Below are positions 17,872-26,745 of a DNA stretch of 64,000 nt, in pieces (position 1 is the stretch's first letter; every line of letters begins with the position of its first letter). The DNA comes from Xanthobacteraceae bacterium (GTDB lineage: Bacteria; Pseudomonadota; Alphaproteobacteria; Rhizobiales; Xanthobacteraceae): positions 62,001-126,000 of the forward strand of contig JALHRD010000006.1 in the NCBI GenBank assembly GCA_022841625.1. The letters are read 5' to 3'. The position numbers were made by a program, and so were the translations under genes. The notes beneath the pieces are model-generated. The model ran no database searches. It saw only the letters and a program-made list of their open reading frames with translations, and was not told the origin of the DNA.

Positions 17872-18123
17872 ATACCGGGAGGCAGACGCAAGATAGTCGT
17901 TGCTGCCCTTTTCTCGACAACAAGCAGCCGTCGTCCGCGTCGACCTTGCGCCAGCTATACTCTTTGTCTTCCTGCCACCGCCCTAGCGGTTTAGTACAAT
18001 AAATTTTTTGCGACGCCGCATATTTTTGCGACATAAAGGCGCCCGACTTCCGGGTTGGGTCAATCGCGTCGCGTCGTCGATGAGTGATGTCCGCACGGCT
18101 CAGATAGCGGAACCGCGTAAATG

Positions 18124-18170
18124 CAGAAGCCCGGATTGCGCGTCTGCAACACCGGGACGGTGGGCTTCTG
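18124..18170. repeat. Inverted repeat CAGAAGCCC...GGGCTTCTG
   Basis: Perfect 9-bp arms at 18124-18132 and 18162-18170 around a 29-base loop that holds a further TTGC/GCAA pairing. There is no T-run directly after the right arm; ATTTTTGG comes eight bases later, so a plus-strand terminator is conceivable but imperfect. Confidence 0.45.
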
Positions 18171-18412
18171 ATGTACGATTTTTGGGGATAGCGCGCATTG
18201 TTTCAGTTAGCGCTGCGGCATCGGCACTTCTCACGGGTTTGTGACGCGCGTTTTGAAAACTTATCAACATTGCCATATTCGCTGTGTCCACAATGGCGGA
18301 CCCCGCTTCATTGACTCACCACATTTTCATGCAAAGGGTTTCGTCGTTCCGTCCCCTGAGAGTGCTCGTCGCGAGGCATTGCACGGATAGGATGGAATGC
18401 GGTGTCCTGCGG

Positions 18413-18709
18413 GCTGCTCCATGCAAGCAGCACTCGGGAGGCCACGGGAAACGGACCCCCGCCACTAAGAGCGGACGCAAGGAGCTTGCAGGTGCCTCGG
18501 CGTTGTAGCGTGTAGACAACGCCGCCCACCGCGCCGTCCCGGGGTCAGCGTCAATGCCGCAGCGGGGCGCCGAGAGGCGAACATCCCGCGTCATGGGATG
18601 TGAGACGCCTCGCAAGCGTCTGCGGGCCTACGTTACTGGCCCGCCTAAGGGGTGCCGATGCACCCCGAGCGTCTTTCGGCGCTCCACTCCCTCATTGTCG
18701 AATGAGGGA
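18413..18709. ncRNA. Candidate structured RNA: array of consecutive hairpins
   Basis: Perfect stems follow one another: GCTGCT/AGCAGC (18413-18431), GGCGTTGT/ACAACGCC (18499-18523), GAGGCG..ACATCCC/GGGATGT..CGCCTC (18574-18611), GCGGGCC/GGCCCGC (18622-18644), GGGGTG/CACCCC (18649-18666), GAGCG/CGCTC (18667-18684) and TCCCTCATT/AATGAGGGA with a 4-base loop (18688-18709). Adjacent stems are often separated by only a few bases. The strand cannot be decided because every stem is symmetric. Alternative: a composite of mobile palindromic repeats. Confidence 0.4.
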
Positions 18710-18782
18710 CAATTAGCAAAGCTCGGAGGGTATGTCCTCGCGAGAACGATGAGGCATGAGTGAACTGTGCAGCGGAGTTTGC

Positions 18783-18864
18783 AGGGTGGGTTAAGCGTAA
18801 ACGAAACCCACCGTCTGTCAGCAAAAAAGGACACGGTGGGTTTCGCTAACGCTCAACCCACCCT
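18783..18864. repeat. 32-base inverted repeat (AGGGTGGGTTAAGCG...CGCTCAACCCACCCT)
   Basis: Arms 18783-18814 and 18833-18864 are complementary at 29 of 32 positions around an 18-base spacer containing AAAAAAGG. The core GGTGGGTTT(C/A)GC is of a kind common in Bradyrhizobium-type intergenic DNA. It sits 54 bases beyond the 3' end of the molybdenum hydroxylase gene and could end transcription from either side. Confidence 0.65.
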
Positions 18865-18917
18865 TTGTAAGCTTACGCGGGAATGAGCGGGATAGGCCGG
18901 TGATCACATCATACACC

Positions 18918-21242
18918 CTACGACGGCCGCGCCTCATGGATCGCCCGCCACACCCGCTCCGGCGTCGCCGGCATTTCAATGTGGCGGACGCCGTAAACCG
19001 ACAGCGCATCGACGATGGCATTGGCCACCGCCGGCATGGCGCCGACGCAACCGGCCTCGCCGCAGCCCTTGACACCGAGCGGATTGGTCGGCGTCGGCAC
19101 CGGGTTGGAGTGGATGTTCAGCGCACTCATATTGTCGGCGCGCGGCATCGCATAATCCATGAACGAGCCGGTGGTGAGCTGACCGGACTCGCGATCGAAA
19201 TGGATATCCTCCATCAGGATCTGCCCGATGCCCTGCGCAACGCCACCGGTGATCTGACCATAGACCAGGAGCGGGTTGATCACCGTACCGACATCGTCGA
19301 CTACGCTGTAGCCCACGATATCGACCTGCCCGGTCTCCTCGTCGATCTCGACCTCACAGACATGGGCGCCATTGGGGAAATTCTCGACATCCGCATAGAA
19401 CACCGACGTGGCGATCAAGCCGGCTTCCATGCCTTTCGGCAACTTGGCTGGATTGGCGGCGGTGCGCGCCACATCGCCAATTGTCATCGTCTGGTTGGAC
19501 TTTGCGGACGAGAAGATGCCGTCCTCAAATTTGATGTCCTCGATGGCCACCTTGAACGCATGCGCGGCGATTTTCTTGCCCTTTTCGATCACCTTGCCGG
19601 CCGCGCCCGCGACCGCTGAGCCGCCGAGCGTGGCGGAACGCGAACCACCGGTACCTTCGCCGTAAAACACCGTGTCGGTATCGCCTGAGATATAAGTGAT
19701 GTCCTTCGGATCGACGCCGAGACGGTCGCACACAATCTGCTTGAACGCGGTCTCATGGCCCTGGCCCTGATTGTTCGAGCCGGAGAACAGCGTGATCGTG
19801 CCGGAGCGATCGAACCGAATTTCCGCGCCTTCGGAACTTGGCGCGGCGGCGCGTTCGATGGTGTTGGAGAAGCCGAGCCCGCGCAGCTTGCCGCGCTTGC
19901 GCGATTCGGCGCGGCGCTTCTCGAAGTTCTTGGCGTCGCCCATATGCAGGGCCTCGTCCATGTTCTTTGCGAACTCGCCGGAATCGTAAGTGAAGGTGAG
20001 GCCGGTCTTGTAGGGCATCGCCTCCGGCGGAATTGAATTCTTCCGCCGCAACACCGCTGGGTCGATCCCGAGTTCGTCGGCGGCGACGTCGACCATGCGC
20101 TCGATCACATAGGCGGATTCGGGCCGGCCATTGCCGCGATAAGGCCGCACCGGATTGGTGTTGGTAAACACCGCCGTCACGTCGACATAGACCGCGGGTG
20201 TCTTGTAGACACCCGCCAGCGTGCCAAGATTGCCGACAAAAGATTGCCCGCCGACCTGCAGGAATGCGCCGACATTGGCGATGGTTTTGACGCGCAGCCC
20301 CAGGAAGTTGCCCTCCTTATCGAGCGCCAGTTCAGCGTCGGTGACATTGTCGCGCGCCTGACCGTCACTGAGGAAAGCCTCGGAGCGCGTGCTGATCCAT
20401 TTCACCGGCCGACCGGTGACTTTGGCCGCCCACAGCACCAGCGCGACCTCATTATAGACCGCGCTCTTCATGCCGAAGGAACCACCGATATCGCCCGATA
20501 CTACCCGCACTTTGTGCTCCGGAACCTTCAGCACGAATTTGCAAAGTTCCTCACGAAACGTGAAATTGCGCTGCAACGTGGTGTAAATTGTGTAGTGATC
20601 GTCATAGGGACGATAGATTCCGATCGAGCCGCGCGGCTCCATGCTGGCGGCGGTGACGCGGTTGATCACAAAGCTGTGCTTCACCACATGCGCCGCCTGG
20701 GCGAAGGCTGCGTCGGTTTTGGCTTTGTCGCCTTCGAGATGCACGAAGCAGATGTTGTTGGGGCAATCGTCCCACACCAGCGGCTTGCCCGGATTGATTG
20801 CGTCCGCGGTCGCGACAATCGCCGGCAGCGCCTCGTAGTCAACCTCGATCAATTCCGCCGCATCCATCGCCTGGTGCGTGGTCTCGGCCACGACAAAGGC
20901 CACATAATCGCCAACCCAGCGCACGCGGTCGCGGGCGAGCGCCCGATAGCGCGGCCGGTACAGCGGGGAGCCATCACGCCGTTTCGGACCGGACGGCACT
21001 GGAAGGTCGCCAAACCCGGAATTGTCCCAGTCCTCGCCGGTCAGCACCGCCAGGACGCCAGGGGCGGCCTTCGCCTTGGACACGTCGATTCGCTTGATCC
21101 GCGCATGGGCGTGCGGCGAACGCAGCACATAGCCCGGCACGGTGCCTGGGAACATCATGTCGCCGACATAATTGCCCTCGCCCCTGATCAGCCGCGGATC
21201 TTCAAATCGCGGGACCGGTTGACCAATTCCCCATTCACCCAC
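18918..21242 (-). CDS. Xanthine dehydrogenase-family molybdopterin-binding large subunit
   Basis: A 774-aa CoxL-like catalytic subunit of a molybdenum hydroxylase. It opens GIGQPVPRFEDPRLIRGEG. The active-site loop reads PYRGNGRPE (form II-like AYRGAGR pattern, not the AYxCSFR of true CO dehydrogenase). KGCGEAGC near the C-terminus carries the catalytic Glu. Such enzymes hydroxylate purines, N-heterocycles or aromatic thioesters; CO oxidation is unlikely. I start at GTG 21242, seven bases after AGAGG, rather than an upstream TTG. It is separated from medium and small subunit genes by 3.5 kb or more; the M and S at 27750-29122 are likely partners. Divergent from a TctC-like gene. Confidence 0.92.
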   Translation of the reverse strand: MGEWGIGQPVPRFEDPRLIRGEGNYVGDMMFPGTVPGYVLRSPHAHARIKRIDVSKAKAAPGVLAVLTGEDWDNSGFGDLPVPSGPKRRDGSPLYRPRYRALARDRVRWVGDYVAFVVAETTHQAMDAAELIEVDYEALPAIVATADAINPGKPLVWDDCPNNICFVHLEGDKAKTDAAFAQAAHVVKHSFVINRVTAASMEPRGSIGIYRPYDDHYTIYTTLQRNFTFREELCKFVLKVPEHKVRVVSGDIGGSFGMKSAVYNEVALVLWAAKVTGRPVKWISTRSEAFLSDGQARDNVTDAELALDKEGNFLGLRVKTIANVGAFLQVGGQSFVGNLGTLAGVYKTPAVYVDVTAVFTNTNPVRPYRGNGRPESAYVIERMVDVAADELGIDPAVLRRKNSIPPEAMPYKTGLTFTYDSGEFAKNMDEALHMGDAKNFEKRRAESRKRGKLRGLGFSNTIERAAAPSSEGAEIRFDRSGTITLFSGSNNQGQGHETAFKQIVCDRLGVDPKDITYISGDTDTVFYGEGTGGSRSATLGGSAVAGAAGKVIEKGKKIAAHAFKVAIEDIKFEDGIFSSAKSNQTMTIGDVARTAANPAKLPKGMEAGLIATSVFYADVENFPNGAHVCEVEIDEETGQVDIVGYSVVDDVGTVINPLLVYGQITGGVAQGIGQILMEDIHFDRESGQLTTGSFMDYAMPRADNMSALNIHSNPVPTPTNPLGVKGCGEAGCVGAMPAVANAIVDALSVYGVRHIEMPATPERVWRAIHEARPS

Positions 21243-21347
21243 TGCACAACCTCTCGCCTGTGAAGCCAATATTTAATCATAAGCGCCAGCTTGCCTCATG
21301 CCACCGGCAAATGCGAGCGTCCAGTCGGCCCCCTGTCGACGGGCCGC

Positions 21348-21374
21348 CACGGCCTTTGCTAAAGGAAGGCCGTG
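21348..21374 (+). promoter_or_regulatory. Hairpin in the leader of the TctC-like gene at 21391
   Basis: CACGGCCTT (21348-21356) pairs perfectly with AAGGCCGTG (21366-21374); an overlapping CCTTT/AAAGG pairing gives an alternative fold. It ends 16 bases before the start codon, just upstream of the GGAGGG ribosome site, so it could be an operator or a translation-control stem. Confidence 0.35.
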
Positions 21375-21390
21375 AAGCTGGAGGGTTACT

Positions 21391-22407
21391 ATGCGTCGAT
21401 GGGTAAGTTGGGGATTGTGCTTGGCCGCCTCGGCGATGCCGGCGGGCGCCCAGGCACAGTCGGTGGCCGACTTCTACAAAGGCAAGACCATCACCGTGAT
21501 CGTCGGCTACACCGCCGGCGGCGGCTATGACCTTTACGCCCGGGCGCTGGCACGCCACATGGGACGCCACCTCCCCGGCAATCCGAATTTCATCATCCAG
21601 AACCTCACCGGCGCCGGCAGCCTGAACGCCGCCAACAACATCTACAACGTGGCCGCCAAAGACGGCACGGTGTTCGGCACATTCGCGCGCGGACTGCCGA
21701 TTGAGCCGCTGATCGGCACCGCCCGGGTGCAATTCGAAGCGGCCAAATTCACCTGGCTCGGCAGCGGCACCAACGAGATTTCGATTTGTGCGACCTGGCA
21801 CACCTCGCCGATCAAGACGTGGCAGGACGCCCTGGGCAGACAATTCGCGGTCGGCGGCGAAGGCGCCGGCTCCGACCCCGACACTTACTCGGCGTTCGTG
21901 CGCAACGTGTTTGGCGTCAAGCTGAAACTGGTCACCGGCTATCACGGCACTTCCGATATCATCCTGGCCATCGAGCGCGGCGAGGTCGACGGCCGCTGCG
22001 GCTGGTCGTGGTCGAGCATCAAGTCGACCCGCGCCGCCTGGATCAAGGAAAAGAAGCTCAATTATCTTATCCATATGTCCGAGAGCAAAGCGCCGGAACT
22101 GCCGGACGTACCGCTGATTGCCGACTTCGCCAATGACCGGCAGAAGCAGATCCTGAAGCTTGTTACCAGCCGTCAGATCATGGGCCGCCCATTTGCCGCA
22201 CCGCCCGGCGTCCCCGCCGATCGCCGGCAGGCGCTGCGGCGCGCCTTCGATGCAACGCTCAAGGATCCCGCGTTCCTTGCGGACGCCGACAAGCTCCAGC
22301 TCGACGTCAATCCAGTCACCGGCGAAGAGATCGATCGGCTGATTGCCGAACTTTACACCACGCCGAATGACGTCGTCGAAGAGGCGCGCGCCGCGATCAA
22401 GCCATAA
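21391..22407 (+). CDS. TctC-like periplasmic binding protein, Cys-pair class
   Basis: A 338-aa receptor closely related to the one at 15020. The signal peptide ends GAQAQ at about 23. Motifs: GYTAGGGYDLYAR, NLTGAGSLNAANNIYNVA, ICATWHTSP and ERGEVDGRCGWSWSSIK. Cys133 and Cys203 are 70 residues apart. Strong ribosome site GGAGGG. It is placed between two molybdenum hydroxylase large-subunit genes, divergent from one and convergent with the other (4 bases to the next stop), which argues that it delivers the substrate or a precursor for those enzymes. Confidence 0.9.
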   Translation: MRRWVSWGLCLAASAMPAGAQAQSVADFYKGKTITVIVGYTAGGGYDLYARALARHMGRHLPGNPNFIIQNLTGAGSLNAANNIYNVAAKDGTVFGTFARGLPIEPLIGTARVQFEAAKFTWLGSGTNEISICATWHTSPIKTWQDALGRQFAVGGEGAGSDPDTYSAFVRNVFGVKLKLVTGYHGTSDIILAIERGEVDGRCGWSWSSIKSTRAAWIKEKKLNYLIHMSESKAPELPDVPLIADFANDRQKQILKLVTSRQIMGRPFAAPPGVPADRRQALRRAFDATLKDPAFLADADKLQLDVNPVTGEEIDRLIAELYTTPNDVVEEARAAIKP

Positions 22408-22411
22408 GCCA

Positions 22412-24760
22412 TCAACGGCGCAACAAGTCCCTGATCCGTTGCGGCGTTACTGGCAGCCGCGTGATGGCGCCGGACATCTGCAATGCATCGTCGATGGCGG
22501 AGGCGATGACGCCGCCGGCGCCATTGATACCGCCCTCGCCCGCGCCCTTGAGGCCGAGCGGATGACGCGGCGACGGCGCATCCTCGGTCAACAACACTTC
22601 GACGTCCGGCACGTCATGCACGGTCGGCATCAGGTAGTCGGCGAAGGTTGCCGACAACGGCTCGCCGGCCTCGTCATAAACGAACTCCTCCGACAACGCG
22701 CCACCCAACCCCTGCACGCAGCCACCGACCAATTGGCCCTCGATCAGCAGCGGATTGACGGCGCGACCCACGTCGTAAGCGACCATGAAACGCTCGACCG
22801 CAACCCGGCCCGTGTCGCGATCGACGCACGCGACCGCAAGATGCACGCCATAAGGAAATACCGTGTGGTCGGTGTTGTACCAGCCATGCGCCGCCAGCTG
22901 CGGATCGCGGCCGCGCAGAAGCTTTGAGCCAGGCGCAAGGCGCTTGGCGAGGTCGCCGAGGGCAATCGACGGGCCGCCCTTGGTGTCGCGGCGCATCACC
23001 ATGCCATCGACAATGTCGAGATCGTCGGCCGGCGTCTGCAACAGTTCGGACGCAAATTCGAGCGCCTTGTCGCGCACCATGGTCGCGGTCACATGCACCG
23101 CGCCACCGGTCAGCACCGTGGCGCGCGCCGCATGCGCGCCGATGCCATGGTCGATCAGGTCGGTCTGACCATGGATCACCCGCACGCGTCGATAATCGAC
23201 CCCGAGCGCCTCGGCGCATATCTGCGCCATCACGGTCTCGAATCCCTGTCCAAGCGACGCGCCGCCGGTGATCAGCTCCACCGTGCCGTCGGGATCGACC
23301 TTGATCTTGGCATTGTCGCTCGGACCGCGGCCGCTCTCCTCCATAAAAATTGCAACGCCGGCGCCGACCAGTTCGCCGGCGGCGCGGCGACGTTTTAGAT
23401 CGGCTTGCAGCTTGTCCCAGCCGAACGCCTTGAGCGCCTTCTCAAGCAATGCGGGAAAGTCGCCGGAATCGAATTCCAACGCCTCAACGCCGGGCTCATC
23501 AAACGCAATAACGTAAGGCATCTCCTGCGCAGTGATGAGATTGCGCCGCCGCACCTCGACCGGATCGATACCGAGCTTGGCGGCGACCGCATCCATCAGG
23601 CGCGAGCGCACGAAGGTGCTCTCGTAACGCCCGGGCGCGCGGTAAGTCGCCGCCGGCGTCTTGTTGGTGAGCCTGACTCTGGCCTTTGCCCGATAGGCCG
23701 GTACCTTATAGGCGCCGGTCATCATGCACATCGTCCGATTCGGAACGTTCACGCCATGGGTGCGGATATAGGCGCCCTGATCGTGGAAGATTTCGTCCTC
23801 GATGCCCAGAATGTGGCCATCCCGATCGACCGCGATGCGCGCGCGATGGCGCTGCTCGCGACCCTGATTGGCGCACATCAGATGCTCGCGCCGGTCCTCG
23901 ATCCATTTTACCGGGCGCTCAAACCGCATGGCGGCGACCAGCACCAGGACATCCTCGGGATAGAGTTCGCCGCGAATGCCAAAGCCGCCGCCGACATGGC
24001 TTTCGTGCAGATGCAATGATGACGGAGCGCGGTTGAGCATCCGGCAGAGCGTTTCGCGATTGCGGTGCGGAATTTTCGCCGCGCCGTGCAGTTCCAAGAG
24101 ATCCTTGGCCGCATCATAGACGCCAATTGCACCGCGGGTTTCCAGCGGCACGCCGGAATGCCGGCCGGTTTGCAGGTCGAGTTCAATCACCGCATGGGCG
24201 TTCCGAAACGCCGCTTCGACGTCGCCAAAGCTATGATGCAGCACGATCGCTTCGCTGGAACGACCGGGTTCAAACTCGCCAGGCGGATCGCTCGCTGACA
24301 TGACCACCGGCAGAGCCTCGATTGCGAGCGCAACCTGTTCGGCGGCGTCTTCGGCGACATAGGGATCGTCGGCAAACACCGCCGCCACCGGATCGCCGAT
24401 ATAACGCACATAGGTCTGGGCCAGCGCCGGCTGGCGGAATTCGCGGATGCCAGTGGCGTTCTTGTCGGCGCGGAAATCGATCGGCGACAGTTCGGCGATA
24501 TCGGCATTGGTCCAGACCGCGAGCACGCCCGGCATCGCCAGTGCGGCAGACGCGTCAACCGAAAGAATTTTGCCGTGCGCGTTGGGCGAACGCACAATCC
24601 GCATGTGGAGCTGGTGCGGAAAATTGATGTCGCCGGCATAGCGCCCGCGGCCGGTGACCAGGGGCCGATCCTCGATGCGGGCGACTGCGTGGCCCAGTAC
24701 GCGCCGCGCCGAGGACGGCGGCGGGGTCGGATAGCCGTGCGCGTTACCGCCGTGGCTCAT
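22412..24760 (-). CDS. Xanthine dehydrogenase-family molybdopterin-binding large subunit
   Basis: A 782-aa catalytic subunit. It has LGHAVARIEDRPLVTGRGRY at the N-terminus, the active-site loop TYRAPGRYE, GGGFGIRGELYPED and KGAGEGGINGAGG with the catalytic Glu. It is distinct from the subunit at 18918 (loop TYRAPGR versus PYRGNGR), so the two enzymes probably differ in substrate. Last gene of the minus-strand operon M-UbiD-S-L; its ATG overlaps the small-subunit stop in ATGA. The complete heterotrimer is therefore encoded together. Confidence 0.93.
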   Translation of the reverse strand: MSHGGNAHGYPTPPPSSARRVLGHAVARIEDRPLVTGRGRYAGDINFPHQLHMRIVRSPNAHGKILSVDASAALAMPGVLAVWTNADIAELSPIDFRADKNATGIREFRQPALAQTYVRYIGDPVAAVFADDPYVAEDAAEQVALAIEALPVVMSASDPPGEFEPGRSSEAIVLHHSFGDVEAAFRNAHAVIELDLQTGRHSGVPLETRGAIGVYDAAKDLLELHGAAKIPHRNRETLCRMLNRAPSSLHLHESHVGGGFGIRGELYPEDVLVLVAAMRFERPVKWIEDRREHLMCANQGREQRHRARIAVDRDGHILGIEDEIFHDQGAYIRTHGVNVPNRTMCMMTGAYKVPAYRAKARVRLTNKTPAATYRAPGRYESTFVRSRLMDAVAAKLGIDPVEVRRRNLITAQEMPYVIAFDEPGVEALEFDSGDFPALLEKALKAFGWDKLQADLKRRRAAGELVGAGVAIFMEESGRGPSDNAKIKVDPDGTVELITGGASLGQGFETVMAQICAEALGVDYRRVRVIHGQTDLIDHGIGAHAARATVLTGGAVHVTATMVRDKALEFASELLQTPADDLDIVDGMVMRRDTKGGPSIALGDLAKRLAPGSKLLRGRDPQLAAHGWYNTDHTVFPYGVHLAVACVDRDTGRVAVERFMVAYDVGRAVNPLLIEGQLVGGCVQGLGGALSEEFVYDEAGEPLSATFADYLMPTVHDVPDVEVLLTEDAPSPRHPLGLKGAGEGGINGAGGVIASAIDDALQMSGAITRLPVTPQRIRDLLRR

Positions 24761-25245
24761 GTCGCCTTCGCGCCGCGCATCTCGTCCCGAGCGGCGCGCA
24801 CCGCCTTGATGATGTTCTGGTAGCCGGTGCAGCGGCAGAGGTTGGAGGCCAGCACGTCAAGCAGTTCGTCATCGCCGATGTTCGGATTGTGCTCGAGCGC
24901 ATTCACCGCCAGCATCAGGAAGCCGGGCGTGCAGAAGCCGCATTGCAGACCGTGGTGGGTAATGAAGGCTTGCTGCAACGGGTGCAGCGTCTCACCGTCG
25001 GCCAATCCCTCGACCGTTCGAATGTGCCGGCCATCCGCCTGCACCGCGAACATCAGGCAGGAACGGACCGCGTCACCGTCGAGAATGATGGTGCAGGTCC
25101 CGCAAATGCCGTGCTCGCAACCGATATGCGTGCCGGTCTGGCCGCAGTCGTCGCGGATCGCATCGACCAGCGTCTTGCGCGGCTCGACGCTGATTGCATG
25201 CGCCCGCCCGTTAATAATGAGGATGATGTCGGTCTTATCGGTCAT
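24757..25245 (-). CDS. Molybdenum hydroxylase (2Fe-2S) small subunit
   Basis: A 162-aa CoxS-type iron-sulfur subunit carrying two [2Fe-2S] clusters. Plant-type cluster ligands are C43, C48, C51 and C63 (IGCEHGICGTC..SC). The second, all-alpha cluster is in LQCGFCTPG and NLCRCTGYQN. It passes electrons from the molybdenum centre to FAD. Coupled at both ends: its ATG shares one base with the UbiD stop (TGATG) and its stop overlaps the large-subunit start. Confidence 0.95.
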   Translation of the reverse strand: MTDKTDIILIINGRAHAISVEPRKTLVDAIRDDCGQTGTHIGCEHGICGTCTIILDGDAVRSCLMFAVQADGRHIRTVEGLADGETLHPLQQAFITHHGLQCGFCTPGFLMLAVNALEHNPNIGDDELLDVLASNLCRCTGYQNIIKAVRAARDEMRGAKAT

Positions 25246-26711
25246 CAGCGCGGCAGAATGTCCTTGAACCGCGCCAGGATTTTCTGGTCGAGTTCCGTTG
25301 AATTGCGCACGACGCGCGGGAAGGTGTCGCGCCGCCCGAACGGCTTGCAGGCATCGATCACCACCCGCGCGTTGCGCGGGTCGGTTTCGCTATAGCACAT
25401 CGGATCAAGCACCGTGCTCCAGCAGCCGCGCAGAATTTCCAGGCCCTCGCGCGGCTCAAACCGCGTGCACATCGCCCACATCACCTTGTTCATGTCGGAA
25501 GGGTCGATGTCGTCGTCGACCACCACCACGAAGCGGTTGGCATAGGCCCCGGCGTGGCATTGCGAGGCGATCAGACCGGCTTGCTTGGAATGGCCGGGAT
25601 ACATCTGCTTGATCGAGACGTTGAGCCAAAGCCGGCTGCCGCCGGTCTCATGCGACCACACGCCCTTCACCTCCGGGACGCCGGCGCCTTCGAGCTGGTT
25701 CCACACCGCGCCCGAGCGATAGGTGCAGCGATAGTAGCTGTCGTCGTCCGGTGGAATACCGGGCACCGCGCCGAGCAGCACCGGCTTGTCGCGATGCATG
25801 AAGCTCTCGACCCGGATCGCGGGCTCTTTCTTGTTGCCACCAGCGTAGTAGCCGGTCCATTCGCCCAGCGGTCCTTCGTCGATCAGATCGTCAAGCGAAA
25901 CATAACCCTCGAATGCGATCTCGGCATTGGCCGGGATCGGCAGGCCGGTGACCGGCCCGGGAATGGTCTCGACCGGCTCGCCCAAAAGTCCGCCAGCCGC
26001 ATCATATTCATTCTTGCCGTAGGGAATTTCGAGCCCCGCCACCATGAACAGCGCCGGGTGCATGCCGCACACCACCGCAATCGGGCATTTCTGGCCGAGT
26101 TCCTTGTAGCGATTGAGGATGATGTTGCCGTGCTTGCCCTTGGAGCACATCACCGACGCCAGCCGCTTGCCGTGCACCTGCACGCGATAGGCCCCGTAGT
26201 TGATCCAGCCGGTGTCGGGATGGCGCATGATGACCATGTCGCCGGTGCCGATGTAATAGCCGCCGTCGTGCTCATGCCATTTTGGCGCCGGGATCTTGGT
26301 GAGATCGATGTCGTCGCCGCGATAGACGTTCTCCAGCACCAGTCCGGTCGGCACCTGCACCGGCGGAACGGCCTTGTTGTCCTTCATGTATTTGCGCCAA
26401 AAGGCCACGATATCCATGTCGCTCGCGTCCGCCGGCAGACCAAGCGTCATCTTGATGCGTTTAGTCGATGTCAGGATATTGGCGAGCACCCGATAGCCCG
26501 ACGGATAGCCCGGAATGTCGTCAAACAGGACGGCGCGATTGCCGGTCCGGCGCTGGTAGAAATCGACAATGCCGCCGATTTCCGTGTCGCGATTGGCGCC
26601 GCGCACCAGCTGCACGTCATTGGCGGCCTCCAGTTGCGCAAGCCAGGTGCGCAGATCCTGCTTAGGGGCATTGGCGAGCGTTCGCGAGGTGAGATCGGCT
26701 GGCCGGTTCAT
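25245..26711 (-). CDS. UbiD-family decarboxylase (prenyl-FMN dependent)
   Basis: A 488-aa UbiD-fold enzyme that reversibly decarboxylates aromatic, heteroaromatic or alpha,beta-unsaturated acids. Residues matching the fungal Fdc1 set are present: Asn171 and Arg176 (INYGAYR), His194 (KGKHG) and Glu235 (KNEYDAAG) for metal/prFMN binding, with Glu279 and Glu284 (DEGPLGEWTGYY) as acid-base residues. It requires prenylated FMN from a UbiX; none is encoded in this window. It lies between the FAD and iron-sulfur subunit genes of a molybdenum hydroxylase and is coupled to the latter, so hydroxylation and decarboxylation probably act on one pathway. Ubiquinone synthesis is unlikely from this context. 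Confidence 0.92.
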   Translation of the reverse strand: MNRPADLTSRTLANAPKQDLRTWLAQLEAANDVQLVRGANRDTEIGGIVDFYQRRTGNRAVLFDDIPGYPSGYRVLANILTSTKRIKMTLGLPADASDMDIVAFWRKYMKDNKAVPPVQVPTGLVLENVYRGDDIDLTKIPAPKWHEHDGGYYIGTGDMVIMRHPDTGWINYGAYRVQVHGKRLASVMCSKGKHGNIILNRYKELGQKCPIAVVCGMHPALFMVAGLEIPYGKNEYDAAGGLLGEPVETIPGPVTGLPIPANAEIAFEGYVSLDDLIDEGPLGEWTGYYAGGNKKEPAIRVESFMHRDKPVLLGAVPGIPPDDDSYYRCTYRSGAVWNQLEGAGVPEVKGVWSHETGGSRLWLNVSIKQMYPGHSKQAGLIASQCHAGAYANRFVVVVDDDIDPSDMNKVMWAMCTRFEPREGLEILRGCWSTVLDPMCYSETDPRNARVVIDACKPFGRRDTFPRVVRNSTELDQKILARFKDILPR

Positions 26712-26745
26712 TGTCCACCTTCTTTCGGCATTGGCGTTCGACCGC

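Larger units (their letters stand above)
17872..18917. other. Gene-free kilobase rich in hairpins
   Basis: No convincing protein gene on either strand; the open frames here lack ribosome sites and family resemblance. It contains a direct repeat of TTTTTGCGAC (about 18004-18013 and 18023-18032), an array of short perfect hairpins between 18413 and 18709, and a 32-base inverted repeat at 18783-18864. No tRNA-like cloverleaf found by eye. A structured non-coding RNA is possible. Confidence 0.6.

Noticed and set aside
18413-18709. tRNA or rRNA fragment in the hairpin region
   Set aside because: No cloverleaf with a GTTC-type T-loop or CCA end, and no 16S/23S/5S signature words were found.
17872-18917. 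Short frames such as 18316-18615 (minus) and 18554-18763 (plus)
   Set aside because: No ribosome sites, Arg/Cys/Ser-rich translations, and they cross the hairpin array; more likely non-coding.
18918-21242. True aerobic CO dehydrogenase large subunit
   Set aside because: The active-site loop is PYRGNGR, not the Cys-containing AYxCSFR needed for the Mo-Cu site; the other large subunit (TYRAPGR) fails as well.
21243-21269. TTG start nine codons earlier for the 18918-21242 large subunit
   Set aside because: The GTG at 21242 has an AGAGG site at proper spacing and gives the family-typical N-terminus.
25245-26711. UbiD of ubiquinone biosynthesis
   Set aside because: It is coupled to molybdenum hydroxylase genes rather than ubi genes; a catabolic role fits better, though not proven.
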